DNA of 64,000 nucleotides from Pisaster brevispinus (GCA_023634235.1 JAMKCF010000004.1:8284702-8348701); one strand, 5' to 3'. Shown: positions 33,544 to 48,300, numbered from the stretch's first letter. Made by a program: numbers and translations. Notes: generated by a model from the letters alone, not told the origin.

Positions 33544-33829
33544 ATGCTTCTCTTCAGGAAAGCTCAAAAGTGACATGACCTACTTATACACCCATCTGAA
33601 TAACGTGTTTTTACATAGGAAAGGGATGTGCATGTCACATTATGATCGCACTGACTCAGACATATGTGGCTCTACATGAAACCATAAAAATGATTGACCT
33701 ACATCTGTGCTCTTCTGTTGCAATGTCTTGCATGCATCATTGGGGATGTGTGTCTCTTCATGAAAATGCAAAATACGATAACTGAGATATTTGCCTTTTT
33801 AAGAGGTATTCATGCACAAAACATCTACA

Positions 33830-34130
33830 GTGTGTTGTAATTAGTGAGTAGTGAAACAGTAAATTTGCCTTTTGAAATGCAAGCAGCGGAACATACAGTC
33901 CACCATTTTGGGGGGGTCAAAACTTTGTCAAAGTAGCAGACCATGTTCTGTCATGAAATTACACTTATATTATACACATAACAAGTTTTGTTTTTTAAAT
34001 GATACCTGTAAATAGCGGATATCCGCTGTTGGAAATTGAATAAATAATTTTTTTAAAACTCACAATTTCAAGGGATACTTATGTGAATCATTCTATTTAC
34101 TTTTTTAAAATCTCTAACCATATTCATTGA
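33830..34130 (-). repeat. Copy of P450 intron 2 segment
   Basis: GCGGAACATACAGTCCACCA, a CATGTTCTG word, then TTTCAAGGGATACTTATGTG and CATATTCATTG follow the order seen in intron 2 at 19,640-19,890. With the exon relics at 29 kb this marks the far part of an old P450 gene duplication. Confidence 0.65.
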
Positions 34131-35699
34131 AAAAATAAATAAAAATTAAGCCCAAACCTCCCAATCTGAAGGCATTTGTCATTTTAACATATGTTGGTCT
34201 TTGTGAAAATAGTGTTGATTTATAAGACACAATCCTGTGCCCTCTTAGTGACAGGAAATCTAGGCGTACTTCTTGAAAATGCCAGTTTCTCATACTGCTT
34301 CTGGGCCTCAAAGTTCAAGTTGGAAACAAATTATAAGAGTAAAAGTAGTAAGAGAAAACATACATTTTGTCACCAAAACATTAATGACTTGGCACTTTTT
34401 AATGAAAACTCCAGTACTACATATGGGGTTGGGTACAAAGTTTTGGCTGATATCTTTTGACACAATGCCATTAATATTGATTAACCATTAGAAACCTTTG
34501 CAAATTTATCATTATTAGCTGTTCTGACATAGTAGTCTGAACAGCTATTATTTTCGTCAAGATTTTTTTTTGTTTTTCTTCTTCTCCTTTACTATGTCAA
34601 AAACCTGTAGGTTTTGTACATGCATTTTGTGACGTCTTAGTACAAAAGAGTCAGATCCTGTATATCATCTGAAAGCTTAGGCTATGAAGTTATGGTTAAT
34701 GTCATAAGCTTTAATTAATTAATTAGTTTACTTAGTTTTAATGACGTGAATATATAAGGTGAGGTGATAACGCTTTCATCAATTTGTATTTTGGTATTGT
34801 GAAAATTTAGTATTCAATTTGTGACAGCCACATTTTCTCAACATTTTAAAGTATGTTGTGACCATCACGTTGTAAACCGTTTAGGCCTATATATATATAT
34901 TTGTTCTTCACAACGTAGTATCTTTGTTTTTACCATCATGTTGTAAAAATGTATTTTAATTTGATTACAACATACACAATAATAGTTTGTATCGGAGAAT
35001 TATTCATGTTTAGGACCATCATGTTCAATAGTTAAAACAGCTGGTTGGGATGGTTTTCATTGTCATTTATTGGCTCACAGCTATTAGTATAATTTTTGAC
35101 ATCACAAACAATGTTAGCTTTCAAATGTTGGTTTTCATAAATCAATTTCGAGAAGCACTGCCATCACATTGGCGTTTAAATGCGCGGTGTGGGAGGAACT
35201 CCTAGCCTTGGACAGAATCTTCTAGAGAAACATTTTCCCGGTAGGATTTTCTATCTTCTCTAGGTAAAAATTAATTGTTCTAAAAATTAAAAAATTGTCA
35301 TTAATGTTTTAAATACACTTTCAAAGTTTGAAGTAACTTTCAGCCGGGTTTTCGTTCACAGGCATTGCATGGGGAAAACTCTTATTCCACATTGTACCTT
35401 AAAAAAAGTTAGTATGAAAAACGTGTTTTTGTCCTCGTGACGTCTTCAGGTGTAAAATTACATCAATTCAAAGTTTATTAAAAATTAATATCTTCTGAAC
35501 CGCGTGTCATAGAGTTATAATCTTTGTACCGTCTTGTAGCTTATGACACATTTAACATTTTGTTCATAAATATGATACCACTTTGACCTTTCTTTCCTGT
35601 TCAAACAAGAACTTCAAATAAAAAATAAAAAAGATTTCCCGAATCACATGTCTTAAAGTCATAAACTTTGTGGCATCTTGTAACATTTGACACCTTTGA
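34131..35699. other. No gene seen
   Basis: AT-rich. An inverted pair AGCTGTTC / GAACAGCT lies at 34,518-34,546. No coding support. Confidence 0.3.
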
Positions 35700-36245
35700 C
35701 ACTTAAATCATTTTTTTCTTCTTCTTTTCTTTGGTCATTTCTTTGTTACAAGAAGGGGTGTTCATTCCACTTGTAACTTTTTAAATTATTATGACAAATG
35801 ATCTTTTTTATTTGCCCATAAAATTTATCAAAAATTGCCTATTGGTCATAATTAGTTAAATAGAGGTTAGTGGATTGATCACCTTTCCAACCCCAACCCC
35901 CCCCCCCACAAAAATAAGTTATGGGGTTTTATGCATTTATGGATACATTTTACTGGACACTGAGCATGGAGGTGTCAATAGTGTTCACCGTCATGTCACT
36001 AAACAATGACAATGCTATAAGTCCCTCTGTAAACTAGAGTGGCCAGCTTCTTCCATCCCCTCATTGGTCATTTCATTGTTACAAGACATAGGAATTATTC
36101 AATTAAAATAAAGGAAGTGGTGTCTAATCCACTCCCAACTTTTTCATGATCTTTGTTTTTTTCATTTTTTCCCCCATATTTTGCCCAAAAGGTACTGGTA
36201 TTAAAAATTGCCTATTTGTCATAATTAGTGAAATACAGGTTAGCT
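35700..36245. repeat. Diverged tandem duplication, unit about 370 bp
   Basis: TTGGTCATTTCTTTGTTACA (35,731) returns at 36,064 as TTGGTCATTTCATTGTTACA. AAAAATTGCCTATTGGTCAT (35,831) returns at 36,205 with one change. The order is conserved. Confidence 0.6.
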
Positions 36246-39113
36246 AATTGGTGTTCTATATCTGCCACCTCGCATCTTGCATCTCGCATTATTGAATCTC
36301 GCGTAACCTTTTCAATCTCACAATTCGTGTTATCGAATATGCTTTAGGTTTTCAATCTTGCGCTGTTTTCAATCTTGCATCTTGCCTTAATGAATGTATT
36401 AGCTTTTCAACCAGAGCATAACTCCTGGTTGTAATGAAATAGAGATTGAAGGCTGCCTAAAGTTGTCAAAACTCTACACTAGTAAAATTGTACTTATATT
36501 AGCTTGAAAAACCATGACGATCCGACCCGATGACAACCAGGAGTGCAATCTTCAGTGTCTTAAAAAATTCGCCAAACAAGCTTTGAGTGCAGGGAAGTAA
36601 TGATGCTGTTTAGTGGCAGGCAGACATTACCCACTCTGCCTCCTGCAGTTTTTCATGGAAGCTGTCTGCGCAGAGGCTCAACTGTTTGGGGGTCTTTTTG
36701 CGATTCGGAGTGGCGAGTGCTAAAAAAGGGCTGTCAAAGTTGTTATTTAGACACGACCAATAAGGGCAAAAATTTTTAATTATTAGTATTATTATTATCT
36801 TTTTTTGATGCACAATGAAGTATCTTTCTACAGTTTTAATGAGTAAGGGAACAGTAATAAAAACCGCTCTACTCACATTTTAAGGTTTTGCGACTTATAA
36901 GACATCTTCGTACATATTATTGTTATGTACAGACTACTGGCGATTTTTTTAAAGAGTTTTTAAGAATTGAATATAAAATGTCCGCGTCCAAGCCACCCGA
37001 GGAAAGGCTTTAGGCATCGGTATACAAATTGAATTGAGGTTTAATAGTGGAAATAGGGTATAAGGGTTACTCTTCAGGGCAAAGTTCAAGATCATGAACA
37101 ATGTTTGACGAGGGTCAAGATTAGAGTCGGCGAGTAGGACCGGGGTAAGGGTCAGGTTCAAATTCACTTTTATGGTTATAGTTAATAGGGCGCAGACACA
37201 GTCAAAATAACGCTATGTGTTGTTCCATAGAGCAAGGATGGTTGTCCATGTCATGGTGCCTTAAGTTCAGGGTCATGACTTGGGATTTGCCCGTTACTTT
37301 TTCAGTGACTGGCCAGCAGGACCAGTTTATAGCTCTTCATTTAACTTGTCTGCCAGCTTTTTCACTTATCCAAATTTTAATTTAATAGGAGGTGCTTTTC
37401 AACACTCAACTAGCCAACCAGACCATTTGGAAGGAATTTTGACTGGTCCTCGAGTGTTTTAACTAGCATTTGGTCAGAGGACCACTGTTAGGGGAGAACG
37501 CTGAATGTTACATAATAGATTTTGAGATTTACAAAAAAACTTGTAATTCAGGTATTAGTGTTAAGTGTACTTCCTAAATTAACCCATATTGTCTTATACG
37601 TGTGGTAATAGTTCTTGGTTAAAGAACATTTTGTCCTTAAAGAGAGAATCTATCAATTCTAGTTATTTATTCTTCATGTTCCTCCTCCTAGCTTATTCCC
37701 AACACCGGACATACCGGATTTGAAATAAAACTTTGAAGTTCATGGCTAGCGTTCAAGTCCAAAAAGTTGCTCTTATTCTGTGTGTCATTTTCTTTCTCAA
37801 ACATTAAATACCAAAATGTTCTTCGTTTTTGATGTTTGAGAAAGAAAGAAATACAATTAAAAAGAAAAATTCCAACGTAGAAAACTCTGAACAATAATAT
37901 GAAAAATAGAAATAAATTTTTTAACAAAAATAAACACCAGAACATATTTATTATAACTTTGTTGTTGTCTATTGTTTTATACGCCCTATCAGTTTTTCCT
38001 CTTTGTACATAGGGAAAATATATTTCATGGTTTTTTTTATCATCAATAATTATTTGGAGTCTTGAATACTCCAGCAAAGAGATGGAGAAGAACCAAATAA
38101 ATTGAGCAACCAACAGTTGACAGACAAATGGCATAAATGAAATAACAATATTAAACAAAATAAAAACTATTTTGTACAAACAAAACCTAACCCTGATAAA
38201 CTACGGCCCTGATGACGACAATGTAAACACAGAGAGCGGTCATGTGCATACAGAGTGTACATAATGCCATTTATAATCTAAAGGTTATCGTTCAGTACAA
38301 TAGAAACAGTCATTGTACGGAAAGACCTGTTACTTGAGTACACCAGATGTGACCAATCAATAGAGAAAGACAAAAGGATCCATCAGAACTAATCAGAGAT
38401 TTATCCTGCAGGGTAAGAGATCTTCGGTACAGTCTCGCACATATTCAGGCATTTGGACAAGTTCAAGTGCATAATTTGTTTGATTTTTTTTGCACAAAAA
38501 ATCATTGACTGTATACAAGGTATCCCAAATTGTCTGAAAACTAAAAAATACGTGCAAGACTTTCGCAGTCTTCGCAAGGCTAGGTTCATTCATTCAATAT
38601 CTGTGGACATGTCAGTATTTTTGGTTTTTCCACAGGTTGGAAAAGAAGATGTTTCCAGATTTCTCACTTACTTTCATGTGGAGGGTTTTGTCCAGGTTAT
38701 TTTTCAAAACAGGGGGGGCAAGTTTGGCTGAAGCACGCTGAATTGAAATGAGGCCCTCGTAATGCTCTTTATGTGATGTTACTGCTGGGTTTTATATCCT
38801 CTACCACGCAATCTGGAGCTATTTAAAATGATTTTATTTAATGATTTCTGTGAATTGGAGTATAAATATAACAAACACAACCAAAATTATTTTGCTCGCC
38901 TCAAGTTTGAAATGATTTGCTGGTTCTCGAGTAATATTTCATTATTGTTGTTGGTTTTTTAAAATGTGGTTTATTACTTGACAAATTAACTTTGTTTAGA
39001 GTTTGCGCAGGAATTGTCTCATTTTAGCATGGTGCATCACAATCGATGTTCTAATCATCTTACATATTAATTTGACTACATTCACCAAACATTATTCATT
39101 ATTCTCATTTCAG
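36246..39113. other. No gene seen; expected home of missing transporter exon
   Basis: AT-rich. The longest frame (37,688-38,179, minus) is hydrophobic and composition-driven. I searched the plus strand for the missing 5' exon of the transporter and found none. Confidence 0.35.
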
Positions 39114-39309
39114 GTTCACTCCAGACCCTTTGCTCTTCATCTCCACCATCATGATCGCCGTTACCATAGCGATGATTCCTCTCAGCAAGCATCTTTATGT
39201 CCTCATCATTGACATGGCCATCATGGGGATCTTCATGGGGATCATCGACACTGTCGCCAACGTCTCGCTCCTCAAGATATACGGCAAGCTTGTTTCCCCG
39301 TTCCTTCAG
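39114..39309 (+). CDS. Transporter exon a (first found)
   Basis: Acceptor CTCATTTCAG|G, donor CTTCAG|GTAGG. It encodes FTPDPLLFISTIMIAVTIAM and then MGIFMGIIDTVANVSLLKIY, the hallmark helix and loop of the family. It begins with the third base of a codon from an exon not located. Confidence 0.9.
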
Positions 39310-42300
39310 GTAGGCTGCAGTACCTCAAATCGGGCTCAAATTCATAGAGCTGCCTAAAACCTCAAAATATCTTTGCTTACCAGAGTAAGGTTACCTGCCA
39401 ATTATATCATGTGACATGTGTCGTCTGGGACTAGTATACCCTGGGTTTGTTTGCGTAGCGAATTGCGTGCCGGTTTGTGCGAATCAGGGCCAATATGCAT
39501 GAAAACAAAACAAAAATAGAATGCCGCAGATTGCAACAGTAGGGCTTTCAAAACCAAAGATAAACACCAGGTAAAAATATTCAGAGGACCTTAATTCAAT
39601 TCAGCGTGCTCAGGCCAAACCCTGATGCATATTTGACCAAGTTTCGCATTATTTCAATATGCAAAGGCAGAAAGGAAACCAAGGTTTTCACTTTAATGAG
39701 GCATGAAGCGCAAGATTGAAAGCTTATTGGGTTTTCAGCTTAAATTAAGACAAGTACCTAAATAACCAGGGCTTCCGACTTTTCCACTTTCAAGAACTGT
39801 TAGTGCAATGCTAACAGGTTTGGACAGAATGACCCAAAGCTGTCAAAATTCATGTACTGTTTAAGCAAGAAGCACTTGTATAATAAGTTACTTTGCACCG
39901 TAGCCTTGTGTTGTGGAGAGTAGTTTGTAGCCCAAGCCCAAGCCTGAGTCATTCATCAGACATTTCTTGTGACAGGTTAATGACAGGTTAAAAAATCCGT
40001 CAAAACTCATGTAGGTTTTAAGCAAGAAGCACATTTTAAAAAGTTAACTTGGCACTCAATCTATGTATGTATTGTGGCGAGACAGGTAGCTCAAGCTATA
40101 TGGTGTCATACAGTCAGTAGTTTCCACTGCCTGTTGAGTTCTTTTCAGAACCAACACTCCTTTTTATTTGGTCACATTTTTGCAAACCACACAGCTGTGC
40201 GTTACATTGACTCTGTGAACATTTCCTTGGTTAGGTACACTTGAGGAAAATCCTATTCTTCAAAAACACTGTGTGGACGTATGTAAGTGTTTCAAGTCTC
40301 TACATTATGTGGACCTCTCTTGTCCACACTTTGTCTGTAGCGTTAAAAAAACATCTTCCTGGTTTTATTCTGGACAAGTCTGTTGTCTAGTTGATTGTTG
40401 CTGTTTTTGCTGACTAAGGTAACCCGATACTTACTGCAGCCTATGAGTAAGCTAATAATAAGACAAACTCCAAATCACCATGGTCATTATGATTTTAGTG
40501 TTGGATCAAACATCAGGTGGTACTTACTTAATGGGTTGGCAAATCAGTTGGTTCACCTCGTGGCCATAGCCTTGGGCTGTGTAAATGTGCAGATCTCCAG
40601 TCATTAATACTCTCCCCTTATCTGTTTATCTCATCGTATTACTCACACATTTACGTCATACGCCATCATATGCCAGGATTCAGACCTGTTTGTTCAGTTT
40701 GAGGTTTTTTAATATATTGTTAAAGGCTGGTTTTTAATTCTCTCTATGTCTTTGGATCGCATGGCAGCATTTCACACATGGGTAGATGCTGACAGTGATT
40801 TTTATATATATATTTTTTTAATTGAGAATGTAGCTTGATGAAACCAATAGTTCTTTAGAAAAAATAACAACTTTTTCAAAATAAATTTATGAAGGCCTTT
40901 TATGCACTTTACCTTCACTTGCCATTTTTTTCAGGGAAAGTAACTTTTCCTGAAATAGGAGCACTTCCATCAGAAAATCAGAAAGTATATATTGGAAGGG
41001 CATTATGGCCAACAGTGGTGCATTTATTTATATGTGTGTTTGGAAAAGCAGGTCTGAAATGGTTTTTGTTTCTGAGAGAGGGCACTTCCATTTGATAATC
41101 TTAAATGGGTATCAAGTTCAAGCTCAGGGCAACAGAGGCCATGGCCTTCTGTGGCTTCTGTGTAATTCCGAAACCTCTTACAATGCCCCATATTGCACAG
41201 CAGGGCTTTTAAAAACCAAAGACAAACACAAGTAAAAAACATTCTGAGGGCCTTGTTTCAATTCAGCATGCTTGGGGCAAACTTCCAAAAATTTGGTTCA
41301 AGAATGCCCCTCAGTTTTGAAAAACCCTAGGGAGAACCCTGAATCCAGCAGAGTCAAGGCACAACTATGAGATGGATTTGGGAAGATTTGGGGTGGTTAG
41401 GGTTAGTCATTGCTTACACATATTATGGATGAGTCATGGATGTAGTTTAATGTGGTCACAGTAGTGGCCTTCACTTTCGCTCATCACCAGTCTCTGCCAA
41501 CATGGCTTACCCAGAATTTCTGAACTGGGCCCATTTCAAAGCTCTGCCTAAGCAGAAAATATTGCTTAACAGACTGCTGCTGAGCATACATTAACAGGAC
41601 ACCAGTCACAGAAGGTACATGTGGCATGGTGTTTGATCTGGCAACCTTATTCTGGTTAGCAGAATTGTTTTGTGCTAAGATACTTTTTGTGCTTATAAAG
41701 CAGCCCCGTGAAATTGGGCTCTGTTTATTAAAGGAAAGAATCACTGGTGTATGTTTGTGCACACAGCCTGTACTATACTGCAAAGAATAAAAAGATACAA
41801 AGAAAAATTGATACTATCTGATAGACATTCTTTAGGAAAATATACTGACCCTGTCTACTAGCTACATGTAAATTGATTCTGTATGAGAGTACAGGGGGAT
41901 GACTTCTGAAATATGTTGGGTCATGTTGACTTATATCTGAATATAGTAAATGTCATCTGATGTTGTTTTACAAAAAGGTAGCTCTGTAATTCCAGGGCCT
42001 GTGCTGGCAGGCAAGACTCTACATTGGTCATGAGAAAATTGTTCATTCTGTTGTTGAAATAAGCACAGAAAATCAGAATCAAACTGAACAAGATTTGAAT
42101 GGTTTTTTATATATATATTAATGTATTACTATTATTAATTTATACATTTTTTGCAAAGAGCTGTGTTCAAATGGTGCCTGCAGGAAGTCGCGACTCTGCA
42201 GCTCTTTTGGTCCTTATACAGGTCACATGGTCTATTAACAAGAGAAGGTATCCCATTACTTGCCACCCCCCCCCCCCCCCCACTCACACAATCATGTCCA

Positions 42301-45300
42301 ATGAATAATGACCACATTTTATGTTCTATGCTACGCATTTAATTCTCTTGGTACTTCACAGGTGTGAAAGCAATATGGTTACTTCCGGAGATTACTTTTA
42401 TTTCTCAGTTTACAGAACTTGAGTTTTCGGGCAACAACTGCATGATTGCCCCTGGGAATTAACCAGGTTCATTTAGTGTTCTAGATTTATATTTCTCTCC
42501 ATGGTATCAGGATTTAATAGATGTTAAATTTGCATCGGGGATAAAGAATATTACTTGTGTTTTGTCCACACACTGAAGTGTGATAAGCACTGTATACTTT
42601 CCTGAGTCCTGTGAAAAAAAAACCACACATGTGTATTACTTGAGTGGGATTCGAACCCACAACCTTTGCCATTCTAGAGATGTCTTCCCACAAATCACCA
42701 AGCTTACCTAGCTAGCTAGAGGCAATTAGAATCTTACATTTTTGGCAACACTTTTCTAGATGTTAATATTTGTGTTTTAACCATACACCGATAGAGATAT
42801 AGTGTACGTATACAGTGTAGTGGCTTTATGGCCCATCCATAGGACGAAGCAATAATGGTGAAGTGTCTTGCTTTAAGGACACAAGTGTCAAGACACGAGT
42901 GCTGATCAGAAGCACCAGAGCTTGAGTCCAGTGCTCTTATCCGCGCGGCGACGACCACCACGCAGATGGTGGAAGCATGACAGTTTCCTCGTATCAACAA
43001 TTTACCTTCAGAATGTTTGTTAAAACATATTTCTCTTCCCGCAGGCACTCCATTTCTGCTATGGCTTCGGGGCCTTCATTAGTCCGATTGTGGCCGAGCC
43101 TTTCCTTCTTAACGAAGACTGCTCCCCGTTCATTGACAACACTACAACAACTAACGATCCAGTTGTACCCGTCGTCGCTCAGTCCGAAGAGGCGACTGAA
43201 CTTCCCTCAGTGTCCATTGCCACCCTGGAAGAGGCCCAGGATAACACCAGAGTCAGATTTGCATTCTGGATAATGGCTGCCATTCAGGTAAAAATCGACA
43301 GTACCGCCCAAAATGCTTGGGCAACCTGACAATGAACGCGCATGAATGCATGCATGCATGAATCATTTCTCAGATTCAAATGCTTTGGGGTGAAAAATTG
43401 TCCAAACCATTACTTAGAAGGGAATCCTGTCTCTAAATAGTTTACACTATCAACAGCTGCAGCGCTTCTCTCTAAATAAGTTTGTATGTTCATTACTTCT
43501 TCTTTTTTATTTACTGATCCATGACCCTACCTTTAAGAGAAGTGATATGAGGTACAATTACTTGTAGCGACAATGTGTAAAAGCTGTAATTTAAAGTCAG
43601 ATTCATCTGTTCACAACATTCTAAACTGGAAATTCAAAGCTATAGCGGACTTATCATGAGGTCAAATAAGACTTGAAGGTTTGCATGGTGGAAGGATAAT
43701 AGGCATAAGGAAATTTGTGGTGACACCGTGTAGATGGATCTCTTTTGGGTGATGGTGGTTCTGAGAAGAACCGAGGGGGTTCAACGTTTCGGACAGTATA
43801 CTCTGTCGGACGTCAGGAGATGCAGTTGTCTCCTGAAGAAGGACAGAGTATACTGTCCGAAATGTTGAGCCCTCGGGTGCTTCTCAGAACCACTATCACT
43901 CAAAAGAGATCTATTTACATGGTGTCATCGCAAATTTTCTTATGGCTATTATCATAAGGTGAAAAGTTCAAATGACCTGTAATTTTCTCACTTGACCCAA
44001 AGCACCAAATTGGCTCGGTGGGTTGTGGAGTTCTCTGTTGTAACCAAACAATTTCAGCCAATTTAAAGAAAATCTGTAAGATAAATCCTTTATATCATAT
44101 TGATTTGGCATAGGATGATTAAAGATGTACGTATGGGGTATCTACCCGTTGAATCCTAGAACCTTAAACAAAAGGGATCCAGGTGTTTTGAAAAAATAAG
44201 GACGTATACAGTATTCACTTTTCTTTCCTGTGTAAAACCAGTTGGGGCATCTCTAAATAAAATAAAAACAAGTCCAAACAATGTGTAACAAAGAGAACTT
44301 CCCAACAAACATGTGTAAATTGTTTGTCATAGTTTGACAATTATTTTGGTACGACTCTTGCTGATTTAATTTTAACAGGTTCATTCTGTGCATGAAATTG
44401 ACGGCACAGTTATTTCTACGACTAATATAATAAATAGTCTTTTATAGCGCATGTATCAACCAATAAGGTACTCAAGGGGCTTGTACAAACAAAAACATTT
44501 TAAGACAGGTTTGGGTTTTTTCTAACTATGAGATGAGTTTATGTAGCACCTTGTAAGTTAACAATTTCTGACATTTGGTTTTGTATTTTTGAATTTCAGA
44601 TTCCTATAATTCTGATGGTTTTTCTTCTGTTGATGAGACGGAAATGTTTGGATCCACTACTAGGCCGTGATCCCAGCATAGCCAACCTGGACAGGTCCAT
44701 GTATGAAGATTTAGACAGAGGTAAGGTTACTCTAGGTCATCCCGTAGGCACTGCCTGCATAATGTGGGAAGAGATCACTTTGACAACTTGAGCTTAGATG
44801 TTGGGGCAATATTGACTCCCTGGTTTTCAATTTCGGCCTAGGTATTCGGGCATGATCATGTTTTGCGTGAATTGGGGATGGGATTTCTTCAGTCTCTCGC
44901 AGCGCCATGACTTTGGTGGGGTTTTTTTTTATTAGCTCTGGAGATGTTGAATTGAAGAAATCTGAACTCCATGTTTGAAGTACATGATAACTGACAGGAC
45001 AACAGCTGGACAATCTTGTCTTCTTACTGCAGCTCAACAGTCCAGGAACATTGTAAAGAGAGTGGGAACTGGTGATTGAACAGACATGTCAATATGAGAC
45101 CCAGTCTGGCAAAACCTATAAACTTCTCAGCACTTTTTGTAACAGCCATAAACAGGTAACAAGACATAGAAATTCCCCGGGGACCAATTTACGGTCTGGA
45201 CCCAATTTCATAGAGCTTTTTAAGCAGAAAATATTGCATAACAAATTTCAGCGAAGCAAAAATGAGCAGGATGCCAGCCACAAATGATACACATGCTGTT

Positions 45301-48300
45301 TTGACTGGTAGCCTAAATCTGGTAAGCATATTTGTTTTATGCTTAGCTACTTTTTGCGCTTAAACAGCTCTGTGAAAAAGTGCCCTGGTAATGAAACCCA
45401 GGGCTCCTCCAAGTGACTACATGTAGCACTGTAAACTGAAGGCCTGAATATACCTGTGTAGAGAAGAGGATGAAGAAATGGCAGTTTTAGATGTGGGCGG
45501 AACGCCCAAATAGGGAGAAACCCACGCAATCAGGTAGGGACTGAAAACTCAGTCAACATTCAAGGCTTCGGGCTGCAAATTCAAAGTGGGGTCCAAAGAG
45601 GTGGGAGGCGGGGGAAAACCACTAAGCCAACCTTAAATCGAGACTTTCATGTCATCATTTATAGCATTTTTCTGTAGACTCTCATGGAGAACGAAACATT
45701 TGTTAATTTTCATGAAAAATACCAAAACTCACTTTTGAAAAGTTGGTCAACGTTTTACCAGAGCCAGTCACATAATAATGTGAAGAAATTTAGCCTGCTT
45801 TTTTTTTGTATGAAACAGCAAAAATTACTTTAGAGTTTCTTCATTTTTGTTTTTCAATTTGTTATCAAGGATCCATCAAGGATCCATTTGAACTCATTCC
45901 TACACTTCATGAAAATTCTTCTAAAAATGACAGCAGGATTTATGAGTTCATTCAATCACCAAAGAAGATTCATACAAATATTAAACACATTCCTCAGATG
46001 CACGTTTCGCGTGCATTTTTGTAGTAAACGAACACACATCATTGAACAGCGATGAATAGAGGTACTTGTACAGAACCCATGCCAGATTGCAACTATGCCA
46101 TGGTAACACAGCAGTAATGGAAGCATTTTCACCCTCCATGCTTGAATCCGCCAAGTGATGGTTGTAAGCCGTCGATGTGGTAAAGTAGCCGAGGAGGGTC
46201 GATGGTGTACAACAAAGCAGGAGTGAAAAAACACTAGATCATTCAGTTGGTGACTCTGAGTATCCTTAATGCAGCTGGTCGCACTGCACACCTCCTACTT
46301 AAGTGTCCTGAACAACACTTCAACCCACCATGTGGTGAACCGAAGATTATTAAAATGCAGCAGATTGCTTTCAAGACAAAGTATAGGACCTGTATTTAAT
46401 TTTCTTCTTTTTTTTTAATCAAAAAGAAAAGAGAGCACTTCGTTGCAAATTCAAAGCTCACTGATTACTAATTACTGCTGTTTATTTTGATTGTCGTAAT
46501 TGTGATAACCATTAACATACCTTTTGTATTGGAGAGCACTTTTAGTCAACTTTCCTTGTGTTCAACCCCAAATTAAATACAATTTACCCAGTCGGTTTCC
46601 CTAGGGGTTTATTATTTGATATTCGAAATAAAAAGTCCTTTTTTGGGGTACTTTTTAATACTCAAAACACCAATCAGATTGCTTCTGCACCAGCTTTAAT
46701 CTCATCTGACTGAACTATAAACTGATTATTTGATAACTTACTCTTTTCACCATGAAAAAAAGTACTTTTTTCAATTAGTTGTAGGAGTTCATTGTGACAA
46801 TTGTGTACCTTGAATCTCTATTAGTTATAATGACTTAAGCGCGAGTGGAATTCAGAAAAATATAGTGCTTCTGTGTCCCATATCCAGCGAGACCGAAGGA
46901 CGAATTGGGTATGGACGCAGACGTGCTATATTTTCCCGTGTTTTGCAAGCTTGCGAGCGATAAACAAATTTAGCATCGAGCAAACTTGATGCGTAGCTTT
47001 AAAAAGTGTGATATGAAAATTCAGAAGAGCGCGGTAGAACAGTGTTTGGAATGGGCCATGCAATATAGGTTAATATCACACTCTTGTTGCTATGGATTTG
47101 CCCAGCAGAATCAAGGATTCAAGTTCGCTTGAAGATGATTATTTGTATAATAAGGATGGTGTTTTTAGACTTTTGAGTCCTTATTTTAGTGACACTTGGG
47201 GCCATTTTGAAAAATGCCAGGTATACATCTAAGAGTTTTTAAAATTTATGAAGAGAGCTTCTTGCCATTTGGATTCTTCTGCAGGATTGAAATTTTCATA
47301 GATTTTTAACCCTACCATTCCCTCTGTCTTTATAGTATTGACTGTAAAGAAAAATATTTTACAGCTTCAAAACAGTCGTTGCTAAAACGTCTGTTTCAAA
47401 AACATCCGCAGTGTCAACTCTGAAACTACAACACATTTTTCTAAAATGGTTAATTCATGCACTAATTGGAAGGTTTAATTGGCAAAACTTATATTCAATT
47501 ATGTATACACTTTCTTCTTGTGATCATTTTGTTCTAAGATAGTGTCACACATATTAAAAAAAGCAAGATACATTTTGCTTCTCTATTGAAAATTTTGCAG
47601 TGGCTGCGTGTACGTTTTTGTGTGTGGTGATGACATGGACTGTACCACCAATGGTACAGGGTTGAATGGCACGAGTAACGTTATTTAGCAACAGCGTTGC
47701 TCTCCATTGTGGTTAAAATGTGCTGGAAAGTTGGTTACAGTTTCATTAGTGAATTATTTATAATAAACATAACAGTGCTTTCCGAGTCCTGTAGAAATAG
47801 GCTACTCAGGCGGGATTCAAACCCACGACCCTTCATTCTAGAGTAGACGTCTTAACCGCTGGAAAACTGAGCGTGCCCTGTGTCGAGAGACCAGTTCCAA
47901 TCCTGTAATTGGCAGTGGGTACCGCAAACAAATTAATTGATGGAGTAATTGCTTTGGGGACGAAGAATGATAATTTCATTTTACCCTTAAAGTGTATAAA
48001 CCCAGAATCAAAATGAATTGATGTACTCGCTCTCTGATTCCGTTGAATATAAAAACATTTCAGTGATGAGAAGGCTGTCTATGGAGGTATCAAAATCATA
48101 AGCATTAATTTGTATGTGATTTGTTAAGTCATTTTGGTTAAATTCAGAGAGCAAAACTTCACTTTTCCCAGTTCATTTGTTCATTCATTGCAGGCCTGAA
48201 ATGATAGGGAGGTGGCGGAGACATTGGGCTCTGTTATCCCTAGTCATGGCCTTGGTACCCCTTCAAAAGTTTCCTATATACCTAAAGATTTGTCAAAAAA

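Noticed and set aside
34515..35090. Transposon bounded by AGCTGTT words
   Set aside because: Only a short inverted pair at the left could be confirmed; the right boundary did not match well enough.
37688..38179. 163-codon hydrophobic minus-strand frame
   Set aside because: Very AT-rich DNA naturally encodes I, F, L, N and K. No family or intron context supports a membrane protein.
45956..46291. 111-codon minus-strand frame
   Set aside because: Overlaps the possible alternative transporter exon on the other strand and shows no homology I know.
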